Source: Enterovibrio qingdaonensis (lineage in GTDB: Bacteria > Pseudomonadota > Gammaproteobacteria > Enterobacterales > Vibrionaceae). Taken from it: DNA of 64,000 nucleotides. Position 1 is the first letter of the stretch. The number at the start of each line of letters is the position of its first letter. Below are positions 55,619-64,000 of this stretch, one piece after another. The notes beneath the pieces were generated by a model. It was not told the DNA's origin, ran no database searches, and worked only from the letters and a program-made list of their open reading frames with translations. The stretch is taken from contig NZ_JAJUBB010000002.1 of assembly GCF_028683135.1 (NCBI RefSeq), forward strand, positions 310,001-374,000, given 5' to 3'. The position numbers and the translations under genes were made by a program.

Positions 55619-56785
55619 ATGAAAAGACGCGAATTTTTAACGTCGTCGATGAGTGCTGCGCTGCTTGCAGCACTGGCTCCGACATTCGTTTCATCTCCCG
55701 CTTTGGCTGCGGACACGATAAAGCTGGGTGTGATGATCCCCATGTCCGGCCCTGCAGGTTTGTTTGGCCCTTCCAGCAAAAATTGCACAGAAATGGCGGT
55801 TGAGGAAATAAACAAATCCGGCGGTATTTTGGGCAAGCAAATCGAGGTGTTTTATGCCGATGCGGGTGGCTCTCCGTCAGATGCACTTAAGAATGCCGTG
55901 CGCCTCTTTAAAGGCGAGAAAGTGGATGCGTTTATTGGCATGCATGACAGTGCTGTACGCGGTGCACTCACCAATTTGTTTAAAGGCAAGGTGCCTTATA
56001 TCTATACGCCGATTTATGAAGGTGGCGAGTGCGCAGAGGGAACTTATGTACTCGGTGAGACCCCTGCGCAGCAATTGGCACCGGTCATTCCTTGGTTAGC
56101 AAAAAACAACAATGCCAGCAAATGGTATTTGATTGGCAATGACTACAACTGGCCACGCGATTCGAATGCAGCGGCAAAAGACTACATCACGGCATCAGGG
56201 GGTGAAGTGGTGGGTGAGGAGTATCTGCCGTTTTCGGCGGATAATTTCGATTCCAGCTTGGCAAAAATCAAAGCCAGTGGTGCCGATGCTGTGCTGATCA
56301 CTTTAGTGGGTGGGGCTTCTGTTAGTTTTAACCGCGCTTTTGCAAACTTCGGTTTGGACAAACAGGCACTGCGGTTGGGCACCTTAATTGAAGAAAATAC
56401 CTTAGCGGGTATCGGGGCAGAAAATTCATCAAGGCTTTATTCTTCATCAGGTTACTTCCAGAATATTAATTCCCCACAAGCTAACTCTTTCTCGAAACGC
56501 TACTACGACAAGTTTGGCAGTGACGCGCCTGCACTTAATGCATTGGGCGAGTCATGCTATGACGGTGTCTATCTCTTTAATGCTTTGGCAAACAAAGCAA
56601 AAGGCGTCTCGGCAGAAAAGATTGCGAACGCGTCAGAAGGCGCATCATTGTCTTCTCCTCGCGGAGAGATGACCTTAACGCAAGGACATGTTGATAAAGA
56701 TATCTACCTTGCCGAAGCGGTGGATGGTGCATTCCGTGTTGTAGAAACCTTTGAAAACGTGCCTAGCGGCAGTACTTGCGGTTAA
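55619..56785 (+). CDS. ABC transporter substrate-binding protein, urea/amide type
   Basis: Periplasmic binding protein of 388 residues. The N-terminus MKRREFLTSSMSAALLAALA carries a twin Arg-like KRREF motif and a hydrophobic stretch ending AALA-AD, so Tat export is possible. The mature part starts DTIKLGVMIPMSGPAGLFG and has EEINKSGGILGKQIEVFYAD, the pattern of UrtA, FmdD and AmiC-like receptors in the branched-chain amino-acid family. The ligand is probably the amide handled by the preceding amidase (inference). The permease gene follows within 20 bases. Confidence 0.92.
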   Translation: MKRREFLTSSMSAALLAALAPTFVSSPALAADTIKLGVMIPMSGPAGLFGPSSKNCTEMAVEEINKSGGILGKQIEVFYADAGGSPSDALKNAVRLFKGEKVDAFIGMHDSAVRGALTNLFKGKVPYIYTPIYEGGECAEGTYVLGETPAQQLAPVIPWLAKNNNASKWYLIGNDYNWPRDSNAAAKDYITASGGEVVGEEYLPFSADNFDSSLAKIKASGADAVLITLVGGASVSFNRAFANFGLDKQALRLGTLIEENTLAGIGAENSSRLYSSSGYFQNINSPQANSFSKRYYDKFGSDAPALNALGESCYDGVYLFNALANKAKGVSAEKIANASEGASLSSPRGEMTLTQGHVDKDIYLAEAVDGAFRVVETFENVPSGSTCG

Positions 56786-56802
56786 AGGAGTGAGTGACGC
56801 AC

Positions 56803-57654
56803 ATGGATGTGTTGACCCTTTACGTTTTGAACGTCATTTACAGCCTTTCAGTGCTCGCCCTCGTTGCAACGGGGCTTGCTGCTGTGTTCGGGTTGTTGGG
56901 CGTTATGAACATGGCGCACGGCGAATTTGTCATGTTGGGTGCTTATAGCGCGCTACTCGCAAGCCAATGGTCATTACCTTGGCCTGGGGGGCTTTTTCTG
57001 GCTGTCGTTATCTGTGCATTTGTCGGCGCGTTAATGGAGAAAGGGCTGATTAAGCACCTTTATCAGCGTCCATTTGACACCCTGTTAGCAACATGGGGTG
57101 TCGCGATGCTCATTCGAAAAGGCATTGAGGCGCTGTTCGGCAGAGAATACCAAAATGTTCCTCAATATCTGCCCGGAACCCTTGACCTTGTGGGTGTTGA
57201 TTACCCCCTCTATCGACTGGTTTTAGTGGTGTTGATAGCCACTTTGATGGTCGGTCTCTATCTGTGGTTTCGAAAAAGCCCGGCCAGCCTGAAAATCCGC
57301 GCCATGGTAGACAACCCTGCACTTGCGCGGGCTGTCGGTATCAATACGGAACGCGTTGCCTTTTGTACGTTTGTTTTTGGTGTAAGTACCGCAGGGCTTG
57401 CAGGTGCATTGATTGCACCTCTGGTGAGGGTTGACCCCTACATGGGGCTTGATTACTTACTCTCATCATTTTTTGCCCTTGTGATTGGCGGTCTCGGCAG
57501 TGTGGAAGGCGTGATTTTGGGAAGCAGCATGATTGGCGGGGTAGATCAGTCACTCTCCAACCTGTTCGACAAGGTCGTCGGCTACACAGGCGTGCTTCTG
57601 CTGTCGATTTTCTTTTTATGGTGGAAACCCAATGGCATCATTTCACAACGTTAA
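56803..57654 (+). CDS. ABC transporter permease, LivH/UrtB family
   Basis: Inner-membrane permease of about 283 residues with seven or eight hydrophobic helices. The family segment GLLGVMNMAHGEFVMLGAYS is near residue 30 and SLSNLFDKVVGYTG near the end. The start is ambiguous: ATG at 56803 lies 12 bases after AAAGGAG, while GTG at 56794 lies only three bases after it. The last 23 bases overlap the fused permease-ATPase gene, so translation is coupled. Confidence 0.92.
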   Translation: MDVLTLYVLNVIYSLSVLALVATGLAAVFGLLGVMNMAHGEFVMLGAYSALLASQWSLPWPGGLFLAVVICAFVGALMEKGLIKHLYQRPFDTLLATWGVAMLIRKGIEALFGREYQNVPQYLPGTLDLVGVDYPLYRLVLVVLIATLMVGLYLWFRKSPASLKIRAMVDNPALARAVGINTERVAFCTFVFGVSTAGLAGALIAPLVRVDPYMGLDYLLSSFFALVIGGLGSVEGVILGSSMIGGVDQSLSNLFDKVVGYTGVLLLSIFFLWWKPNGIISQR

Positions 57655-59350
57655 TCTGTACGCGCTGGCGTTTATTTTCGCACTCCCACTGTTTATCGAT
57701 AGCTATACCGCTTATGAGGTTGGGCTTTATTTGATTTTTGGATTGGCAGCATTGAGCGTGGCGTCTTGCTGGGGACAGGCGGGCTTCTTGCCGCTTGGAC
57801 AGGCCGTGTTTTTTGGATTGGGTGCGTACCTTTATGGCTATGTGAACATTGAGCAGTCATCGGTGCTTTCTGTTTCGGCAGGATTGTTTTTGGCACTTCT
57901 GGTGCCTGCACTGTTTGCCTATGCCTTGGGAAAAATAGTGTTTTCACGTACCTCAAGTTCTGGACCCTATTTTTCTTTGATCACGTTGGCCATTGCCATG
58001 TTGGCAACGCAATTGGCATTGGTCTTTGATGGGGTAACGGGCGGGTTTAACGGCTTAAATGGTATTTACGACATTCCAGGGACAGACCGTTACGAAACTC
58101 TGTACTGGGTGATAGTGCTTGCTGTAGCCGTTGTGCTGTTGTTTCTTCAGTACCTCGAAAATACACCGTTTGGCCTTTTGCTCAATGGCATCCGTGACAA
58201 CGAACAGCGGGTAGACTTGCTGGGGTACAAAAGCGACCAGCTGAAAAGTGTCATCTTTGCTGTTAGTGCAGCAGTATCTGGTCTCGCTGGGGCGTTATAC
58301 AGTGTCCATCAGGGAATCGTTACGCCGCAGGCTCTCGGCTTTTTTCTCTCGGCAGAGTTCGTTATATGGGCTGCAGTCGGAGGACGCTTTACCTTAATTG
58401 GGCCTATCGCAGGCGCCTTGGCGATGGGAATGGTATCCAGTGAGCTGAAAGAAACCTTTCCTTATTGGGAGGTGATTGTCGCGACCATTTTCATCCTTGT
58501 GGTGCTTTTTTTACCCAAGGGCTTGCTAGGTTGGTTGCCCGCTACGAAAACGCGGATTGAGGATGATAAGTTAGAAGTAACGGATTCTTGCCCGTCCGAG
58601 AAGCGGGTAACGCTTGCCATCAACGATGTCTCTGTATCCGTTGGTGCAGTCAATATACTTTCGTCATTGGATATGCATTTAGGTGGGAAAGGCATTCAAT
58701 GCTTGATTGGCCCGAATGGCGCAGGAAAAACCTCAGCTTTTAACACCATGACAGGTGTGCTTCCGCTTTCATCAGGAAATCTCGTGTGGAATGGCGAGCG
58801 TTTCCGTCCCCGCCAACCCTATGACGCTGCACGTCAGGGGATTGGTCGGAAATTACAAATTCCCTGTGTATTCCCCTCGTTGAGTGTTGAAGAAAATATT
58901 CATTTAGCCATATGGGCAAGCCATTCTAATCAGGCGTTTTTGTTCCAGAGGGCGAAATACGGCATTCGCTCTACATCATTAAATGCGTTTTATACGACGA
59001 TGCCGTTTCTTAAACAGGGCAAAGTACTGGCAGGTTCGCTATCAGTTGGGCAGCGACAGATGTTGGATTTAGCAATGACTTGCCTCGCTGATCCTGACTT
59101 GTTATTGCTGGATGAGCCGTGCGCCGGACTTTCCCCGATCGAAACCAACACGCTTATTCAAATCATAAAAAACTATATCGACAGGGAACAAAAGGCCTGC
59201 GTGATTATCGAGCATGACATGCAAGTCGTGGAAAAATTGGCTGACGAAGTATTGGTCATGCATCAAGGCTCTATGCTTTGTTCCGGCAGTTTTGAATTTG
59301 TTCGTGAGAATGAAGACGTCCGGAGAGTTTATGCGGGAGGAACGAAGTAA
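57632..59350 (+). CDS. Fused ABC permease-ATPase, LivM-LivG (UrtC-UrtD) type
   Basis: One 572-residue chain joins two subunits that are usually separate. Residues 1-305 are a LivM-like permease (GLAALSVASCWGQAGFLPLG, then TPFGLLLNGIRDNEQRVDLL). A charged linker near 310-330 leads to a LivG-like ATPase with Walker A GPNGAGKT, signature LSVGQRQM, Walker B LLLLDEPCAGLSP and switch His in IEHDMQVVE. All ATPase motifs are intact. The frame is open throughout, so this is a true fusion rather than two misjoined genes. It overlaps the permease before it and touches the ATPase after it. Confidence 0.93.
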   Translation: MASFHNVNLYALAFIFALPLFIDSYTAYEVGLYLIFGLAALSVASCWGQAGFLPLGQAVFFGLGAYLYGYVNIEQSSVLSVSAGLFLALLVPALFAYALGKIVFSRTSSSGPYFSLITLAIAMLATQLALVFDGVTGGFNGLNGIYDIPGTDRYETLYWVIVLAVAVVLLFLQYLENTPFGLLLNGIRDNEQRVDLLGYKSDQLKSVIFAVSAAVSGLAGALYSVHQGIVTPQALGFFLSAEFVIWAAVGGRFTLIGPIAGALAMGMVSSELKETFPYWEVIVATIFILVVLFLPKGLLGWLPATKTRIEDDKLEVTDSCPSEKRVTLAINDVSVSVGAVNILSSLDMHLGGKGIQCLIGPNGAGKTSAFNTMTGVLPLSSGNLVWNGERFRPRQPYDAARQGIGRKLQIPCVFPSLSVEENIHLAIWASHSNQAFLFQRAKYGIRSTSLNAFYTTMPFLKQGKVLAGSLSVGQRQMLDLAMTCLADPDLLLLDEPCAGLSPIETNTLIQIIKNYIDREQKACVIIEHDMQVVEKLADEVLVMHQGSMLCSGSFEFVRENEDVRRVYAGGTK

Positions 59351-60045
59351 TGACAGTGAAAGTCCTCGATGTAAAAGACCTTTCTGGTGGGTATGGTGAT
59401 ATTTCAGTCGTCAGGGATATTAGTTTGTCTGTGGGCAAAGGCGAGGTCATGTGTCTTGCTGGTCGCAATGGAGTGGGGAAGACCACCTTGATGAAGCTAC
59501 TGTCCGGCGCATTACCACTTACTAAGGGACAAATAGCCCTCAATGGTGCAGATATATCGACGTTCAATGCTTTTGAGCGTCAGCAAAAGAGAATCAGTCA
59601 CGGATTGCAGGAGCAGTCCGTGTTTGGTGGATTGACTGTGCGCGATAACCTTTCACTGACGGGTAAGTTGGGGGACAACGCGCTCACTCATCTCCTGATT
59701 GAAACCTTTCCGATCATCAAGAAGCGCTATGACGTACAGGCGGGCAAGCTCTCAGGCGGTGAAAGGAAGTTGGTGTCTTTTTGTCGTGCGATATCGGAAG
59801 ACGGATTGATAACCTTGCTTGATGAGCCCACTGAAGGTGTGCAACCTGAAAACATTGAGCGAATGGGTAATGTGATCCTCGAACAAGCCCAGCGAGGGCG
59901 AAGCTTCATTGTGGCTGAGCAAAACCTCACATTGATAGAACAAATAGCCGATACGTGCGGCGTGATGGATCATGGGGCGTTGGTATCGCTTTATCAGGCT
60001 TCTTCTTCTCTCAGGGAAAGTGTGCTGCAAGAGCTACTTCTTTAG
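59350..60045 (+). CDS. ABC transporter ATPase, LivF/UrtE type
   Basis: Second ATPase of the amide/urea importer. It has 231 residues with Walker A GRNGVGKTT, Q-loop region HGLQEQSVFGGLTVRDN, signature LSGGERKLVSF, Walker B LITLLDEPTEGVQPE and a switch position reading AEQN in place of the usual His, as in LivF proteins. It starts at the fusion gene stop (one-base overlap) and ends the transporter set. Confidence 0.93.
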   Translation: MTVKVLDVKDLSGGYGDISVVRDISLSVGKGEVMCLAGRNGVGKTTLMKLLSGALPLTKGQIALNGADISTFNAFERQQKRISHGLQEQSVFGGLTVRDNLSLTGKLGDNALTHLLIETFPIIKKRYDVQAGKLSGGERKLVSFCRAISEDGLITLLDEPTEGVQPENIERMGNVILEQAQRGRSFIVAEQNLTLIEQIADTCGVMDHGALVSLYQASSSLRESVLQELLL

Positions 60046-60058
60046 AAGGGGAGTTCGA

Positions 60059-60193
60059 ATGGTGGAAGTTAAAAAAGATAAAGGTTATTTCCGCTATACA
60101 AAGAGTCACCATTTAGAGATGAGTTCGATATCCGGTTACACCTTTCAGAAAGCACTACGCAATAAGTCATACCACCATAATAAAAAGCTGTGA
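60059..60193 (+). CDS. Possible 44-aa basic peptide
   Basis: An ATG 13 bases after the ATPase stop has GAAGGGGAG five bases upstream and opens MVEVKKDKGYFRYTKSHHLE. The peptide is basic and rich in Lys, Tyr and His. Its stop codon lies inside the stem of the following terminator. It may be a real small gene or chance; I know no family. Confidence 0.3.
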   Translation: MVEVKKDKGYFRYTKSHHLEMSSISGYTFQKALRNKSYHHNKKL

Positions 60194-60215
60194 ATGGGAG
60201 TTCGCGGCTTTTTTT
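60182..60215 (+). terminator. Rho-independent terminator of the amide operon
   Basis: AAAAAGCTGTGAA pairs with TTCGCGGCTTTTT (two G-U pairs) around TGGGAG, with further T. The next 230 bases, up to the coiled-coil gene, are AT-rich and should hold the promoter of the FtsK operon; I see no gene there. Confidence 0.82.
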
Positions 60216-60449
60216 GGATTAAAGAATAGCCTCATCTAATTGCCACAAGAAAGTGTCTCATTATGAGATTAATTAAGGGTTATTAAGTCGAAAAATTCTA
60301 TTTTAGGTTAGGCAATTTTGAACATGATCACAGTGAGTTTTCTAGGGGGATTTATTTATTGAGGATAAATGACAAGTATATTAAATTCTGCAACGCTCAA
60401 AAAATTATATAACCTCCGTCAAGATAATTGAGTTGCAAGGAACACTATT

Positions 60450-60995
60450 TTGAATCAAGACCACACTGTCGAACAGGCCAACGCTCAACTCGACGCTTTG
60501 GTAGAGTCAGTTCTATCTCTAAACGCAGACCTTTCAAATGTTGAAGAAATGAGCAAAGGCGTTACTCAGCATAAAAAATCACTACAAAATTGTAAGAGTG
60601 ATGCTGACGCCATCTGCAAAGCAGTCATTAATAATACGATGCCGCTAGCAACTCAAAACAGCATGTTGGGTGTGGAAAGCTTGCTACGAAACAGCGACTC
60701 CTTAGCGTTGGGAGAACTACAAGAACAATACGAATTAGAAAGAAATAAATTTATTCAGTGTGCGGAAAATCTAAAAGATAAACATCGTGCTGCGTTGGAA
60801 TCGAAAAAGCGAGTAAACGAGACCAGAGACGCGATTCGTCGAAAAACCAAAGAACTGGAAGATGCTGCTGAACAAAAAGAGAACGAACGGATTAAATTAG
60901 CAGCACAACGTAAGAAAGCATTTAGAAATAAAATGTTCTTTACACTGTTGTTTATTTCAGCAGTGGCGGCATTTATTGGTTGGCAAATGAGATAA
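60450..60995 (+). CDS. Tail-anchored coiled-coil protein, first gene of the FtsK operon
   Basis: Unknown family, 181 residues. Most of the chain is predicted helical and highly charged, with heptad-like stretches (LGELQEQYELERNKF, then AAEQKENERIKLAAQRKKAF). It ends in a single hydrophobic segment, KMFFTLLFISAVAAFIGWQ-like (residues about 163-179), followed by MR. That makes it a C-terminal tail-anchored membrane protein with the coiled coil in the cytoplasm. The start appears to be TTG at 60450, with AAGGA nine bases upstream. The stop overlaps the FtsK-like start (TAATG), so the two are translationally coupled and the coiled coil may tether the ATPase to the membrane. Confidence 0.72.
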   Translation: MNQDHTVEQANAQLDALVESVLSLNADLSNVEEMSKGVTQHKKSLQNCKSDADAICKAVINNTMPLATQNSMLGVESLLRNSDSLALGELQEQYELERNKFIQCAENLKDKHRAALESKKRVNETRDAIRRKTKELEDAAEQKENERIKLAAQRKKAFRNKMFFTLLFISAVAAFIGWQMR

Positions 60996-63901
60996 TGCAA
61001 ATGATTGATCAAAAATATGTAGAACAAGAGCTAGCAAAATGCTCGCCATTTGACCAAACCTACGTCACTTTGGAAGAAAGAGAAAAACAGCAAGTCATTG
61101 CTGAAAATGCGTATGAAGAAGAACGTGTACGTTGTGAACGTGCTTACGCGAACTTGGTTGATAGTGTCGATGAATGTTCGAAAATGCTCCCGACGCTTCT
61201 TCAGCCATATCGTGATGATGCTGAGCTTAAGAAAACCAAGCTGAGCGAAGAAATACGCCATGCATTGTCAAACCTTCATGTCGCGCTGCGCCATAACCTA
61301 AACATGGTTGATTGGCGTGATTACAACTTTGAAGAACAGTTGATTCCTGACCAAATCACGACAGGTTTCCAAGTGATGACGCTGCCTGATGGTCAAGAGT
61401 CGCGCATGCCGACGTTTATGCCATTTATGTCGTCTTCTAACTGCTTTATTATCAAGCAAATAGAAGGTGTTGACCCAATGTGTGAGGTGCACAACGTAGT
61501 TCTGAGACTGAACGCCCACCTCCCATATACCAGTCAGTATTGTTTGCTTGACCCTGCAAATAGCGGTCGCTCTTTCCTCTATCAGAAAAATATTCCTCAC
61601 AAGCGTATGATCGAGAAAGACATCTCTCGTGTGCTTGAAGAGATTGAAGATGATTCACTGCGTATTCGTCAAACCTATCTGGATCAGTCGACAAAACGCC
61701 TGCAAGACGTCGACGAAAACATTCGCAGTAACGAACGTTTTGAGTTTATCTTCGCGGCTAACTTCCCAAGCGGCTATGACCGACGCGCAATTGAGCTGTT
61801 AGCATCAATCGCGAATAACGCGACAGATACCGGCAAGTACGTATTCCTGCATTTGGATACTGAACAAAATTATCCGAATGGTACCTCGCTGGACATGTTC
61901 AAATCGAAAGTGAACTTTGTGTCCAGACGCAATACTGAGGCGTTTGAAAAAGGACTTTTCTGTCCGGCGACGCTTTCAGATGAGACGATCGAGGCTTTCT
62001 TCGAGAGTTTATCTAACGCTAAACCACAAGAGCGCAAGCTAGCGTTCAACGATGTTGTTGATACCCAAAACCTGTGGCTTGGTGACGCGTCGAGAGAACT
62101 TCGTTCATCGATTGGCGGTTCGGGCTCTAAACGCAATGATCTGGAAATCTGGTTCGGTGAGAGCAAGGACGGACGTAACTCGGCGCACGGTATGTTGGGC
62201 GCAACAACGGGTGCGGGTAAGTCTTACTTGTACCATGCATTTATCATGGGCTTGGCATGCAGTTACTCGCCGGAAGAACTTCAGTTCTATCTGATCGACG
62301 GCAAGCAGGGTGTTGAATTCCAATCGTACCCGAAACTGCCTCACGCCAAAGTGGTGTCTTTGAAAACCTCGCCACAGCTTGCACGAAGTGTTGTCGCTGA
62401 GCTGGTGGAAGAAATGGAACGTCGCAATGAAATGTTCCAATCTTTGGGTGTAACTAACTTCACTGGCTATCGTGATGCAGGCTCACCAAACGGTAAGTTG
62501 CCTCGTATCATGCTTATCGTGGATGAGTATCAGGTCCTGTTTGAAGACGATCGCGATGGCGTTGGCTCAGAACTGATGTACAAATTAGCCGCTCAGGCGC
62601 GAAGTGCCGGTATTCACATGTTTGTGGGTTCTCAGCGCTTTGGTGTGCCTGGCATGCAAAAGCAACAGCACATCTTCGGTAACATCCACCTACGTGTGGG
62701 TATGAAAATGACAGCGGCAGACGTTACTGCACTTCAAGAATTTGGCCACAACGGCAAACGTCTTCTTCGTGCATGTAAAGAGCCGGGTCAGGCTGTGGTG
62801 AATGACGGTGCTGGTGATGATGAACGTAACGTAGCGGGTCGCGTCGCCTTCCTAGATAACGATACTCGAGTAGGGTTAATTGATTACCTGTCAGAGCAAT
62901 GGCAAGAAGCTGCATCCTTGTCTGCACCAAAACGCGCTATCTTGCTTGATGGCTCGGGCCAGCCTGAAATTATGGCTAACCCTCAGCTCAACGCGCTAAT
63001 CGGAAAAACAGCACGTCCAAGCCAATCTGAATGGCTGGAATTCGCGTCTAGAGAAGCGTATCAGCAAGGCTTGGGCGAGAAAGAGTGGTACCCAATCGAG
63101 TCGCCATCGGTATTTTGGTTGGGTCAGGAACTCAACATTCACGGCCATGCGCGCACTATTTTGCGTCGTCGACCGCATGAGCATTTGCTGATTGTGGGTG
63201 ATAGTAACGAAGCCCGTTTGGGTATGTTGGGCTATTTTGTCGCGCAGCTTCCACTTAACTTCCGCAATGAAAATATGCACGCCGTGGTGTACGACCGCAG
63301 CGTGAAAGGTTCACCTTGGCATGGGGTGATGGCGGCGAGTGCAATGCCAAACTCGAATGTAGAAATCATCGAAAAAGGCAGTGAGTTTGATGAAGCACTT
63401 GAACAGCTTGTTGTTGAACTTGAGCGACGTCGTCAATTGGATGAAGACGATGTCGCAGAGCAGCCTTCGCTCTTTGTTGTGCTAAATGAAGTCCAACGTG
63501 CAACAGAGCTTCAAATGCAAGCAGGCCGATTTGGTGTCAGTGAGCCAGCGGCTGCGACAGCAAAACTCATCACACTTCTAGAAAGTGGGTCTGAATTGGG
63601 CATCCACGTGATTGTGGCAGCAGACAGCATGCGTGCATTGCAGAAAGTCTTTGGTCGTAACGACATTGAAAGCTTCCGCCATAAAGTGGCGTTGCAGATG
63701 TCGGAAGATGACAGCTTTGCCTTGCTGAAAATGCGCCATGCTGCACAGCTGCAACTGGAAGGTAAAGAGCCAATTAACGCGCTGTATATCGACCAGATGC
63801 AAAGCCGTCCGCTGCACTTCAAACCATACTGCTACCGCGACATGGATAAGTATCAGGCAGATATTGCTGTCCTGAGCGAACGCTATGCAATGTGGGGTTA
63901 A
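60995..63901 (+). CDS. Large FtsK/SpoIIIE-family ATPase, one intact and one degenerate motor domain
   Basis: Protein of 968 residues with no membrane segment. The N-terminal 90 residues are coiled coil (LEEREKQQVIAENAYEEERV). The first motor domain has Walker A GATTGAGKSYLYHAF near 404, Walker B IMLIVDEYQVLFED near 510 and GSQRFGVPG after it. A second domain keeps the layout (HLLIVGDSNEARLGMLGYF near 733, LFVVLNEVQ near 828) but lacks the GKS/T and DE residues, so it should not hydrolyse ATP. This active-plus-degenerate tandem resembles EccC/EssC of type VII secretion and differs from cell-division FtsK, which has an N-terminal membrane domain and a gamma domain. Substrate, DNA or protein, is not known. 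ATG at 60995 is preferred over the upstream TTG. Confidence 0.88.
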   Translation: MQMIDQKYVEQELAKCSPFDQTYVTLEEREKQQVIAENAYEEERVRCERAYANLVDSVDECSKMLPTLLQPYRDDAELKKTKLSEEIRHALSNLHVALRHNLNMVDWRDYNFEEQLIPDQITTGFQVMTLPDGQESRMPTFMPFMSSSNCFIIKQIEGVDPMCEVHNVVLRLNAHLPYTSQYCLLDPANSGRSFLYQKNIPHKRMIEKDISRVLEEIEDDSLRIRQTYLDQSTKRLQDVDENIRSNERFEFIFAANFPSGYDRRAIELLASIANNATDTGKYVFLHLDTEQNYPNGTSLDMFKSKVNFVSRRNTEAFEKGLFCPATLSDETIEAFFESLSNAKPQERKLAFNDVVDTQNLWLGDASRELRSSIGGSGSKRNDLEIWFGESKDGRNSAHGMLGATTGAGKSYLYHAFIMGLACSYSPEELQFYLIDGKQGVEFQSYPKLPHAKVVSLKTSPQLARSVVAELVEEMERRNEMFQSLGVTNFTGYRDAGSPNGKLPRIMLIVDEYQVLFEDDRDGVGSELMYKLAAQARSAGIHMFVGSQRFGVPGMQKQQHIFGNIHLRVGMKMTAADVTALQEFGHNGKRLLRACKEPGQAVVNDGAGDDERNVAGRVAFLDNDTRVGLIDYLSEQWQEAASLSAPKRAILLDGSGQPEIMANPQLNALIGKTARPSQSEWLEFASREAYQQGLGEKEWYPIESPSVFWLGQELNIHGHARTILRRRPHEHLLIVGDSNEARLGMLGYFVAQLPLNFRNENMHAVVYDRSVKGSPWHGVMAASAMPNSNVEIIEKGSEFDEALEQLVVELERRRQLDEDDVAEQPSLFVVLNEVQRATELQMQAGRFGVSEPAAATAKLITLLESGSELGIHVIVAADSMRALQKVFGRNDIESFRHKVALQMSEDDSFALLKMRHAAQLQLEGKEPINALYIDQMQSRPLHFKPYCYRDMDKYQADIAVLSERYAMWG

Positions 63902-63907
63902 TTCACA

Positions 63908-64000
63908 ATGTCTTTAGATGATGTTGAAGTGCAGATGAAGCACTACATCGACAGTTTGGAAGAATTCAGAGAAGCACTGTTTAAGCGACAGCTTCAATGG
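63908..64000 (+). CDS. Start of a small helical protein, cut by the right edge
   Basis: Six bases after the FtsK-like stop an ATG opens a frame that runs to the window end, 31 codons without a stop: MSLDDVEVQMKHYIDSLEEF and on to KRQLQW. It is charged and probably helical. A small helical protein next to an EccC-like ATPase recalls WXG100 secretion substrates, but too little is visible to assign it. Confidence 0.55.
   Translation, partial: MSLDDVEVQMKHYIDSLEEFREALFKRQLQW

Overview
The window looks like the chromosome of a marine gammaproteobacterium, probably of the Vibrionales (Vibrio, Photobacterium, Enterovibrio or Grimontia-like). This rests on moderate base composition, the style of the genes, and the mix of TRAP transport, amine and aromatic catabolism and a lipopeptide synthetase. 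No rRNA or tRNA gene is visible, so the genus is inference.

Layout. (1) 1-12.85 kb, minus strand: two large non-ribosomal peptide synthetase genes. The first begins with a fatty-acyl-AMP ligase, and the second runs off the left edge. Specificity-pocket residues read by eye predict fatty acyl - D-Asn - Ile - Ser - (more). (2) 13.6-15.4 kb: a small unknown gene and an MscS-type channel. (3) 15.4-20.4 kb: an AraC regulator divergent from nitrilase, aldoxime dehydratase and an outer-membrane barrel. (4) 20.5-34.1 kb: a complete phenylacetyl-CoA pathway. It runs paaZ-G-I-J-A-B-C-D-E plus a FadB/FadJ-type fusion on the minus strand, and paaK, paaX, paaY on the plus strand. (5) 34.1-39.4 kb: an AT-rich accessory islet. 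It holds decayed IS110-family pieces, a second degenerate copy of the 3' end of paaY, a lipoprotein, a secreted protein, a GNAT acetyltransferase, a GFA-fold protein, and an overlapping ATPase plus PD-(D/E)XK nuclease pair that looks like a defence module. (6) 39.4-45.1 kb: aldehyde dehydrogenase, FeaR-like AraC regulator and a three-gene TRAP transporter. (7) 45.2-50.7 kb: two LuxR regulators around an MhpA-like monooxygenase / DUF2783 / MBL-fold / MarR group with matching palindromic operators. (8) 50.8-60.2 kb: class II deacetylase-like amidohydrolase, periplasmic copper amine oxidase, amidase and a urea/amide-type ABC transporter with a fused permease-ATPase. (9) 60.4-64.0 kb: start of an operon encoding a tail-anchored coiled-coil protein, a large FtsK/SpoIIIE ATPase and a small helical protein cut by the right edge.

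How it fits together. Regions 3, 4, 6 and 8 can be read as one funnel. Aldoximes go through nitriles to acids, amines through aldehydes to acids, and amides to acids. If the substrates are phenylacetyl compounds, all three routes deliver phenylacetate to PaaK and the Paa enzymes. The reactions follow from the protein families. That the substrates are phenylacetyl compounds is inference from the clustering.

The strongest candidates for something undescribed are the FtsK operon at the right edge, the ATPase-nuclease pair within the IS110-scarred islet, and the FAAL-started lipopeptide pathway with an N-acyl-D-Asn start. Domain limits and residue numbers are hand-counted and approximate.
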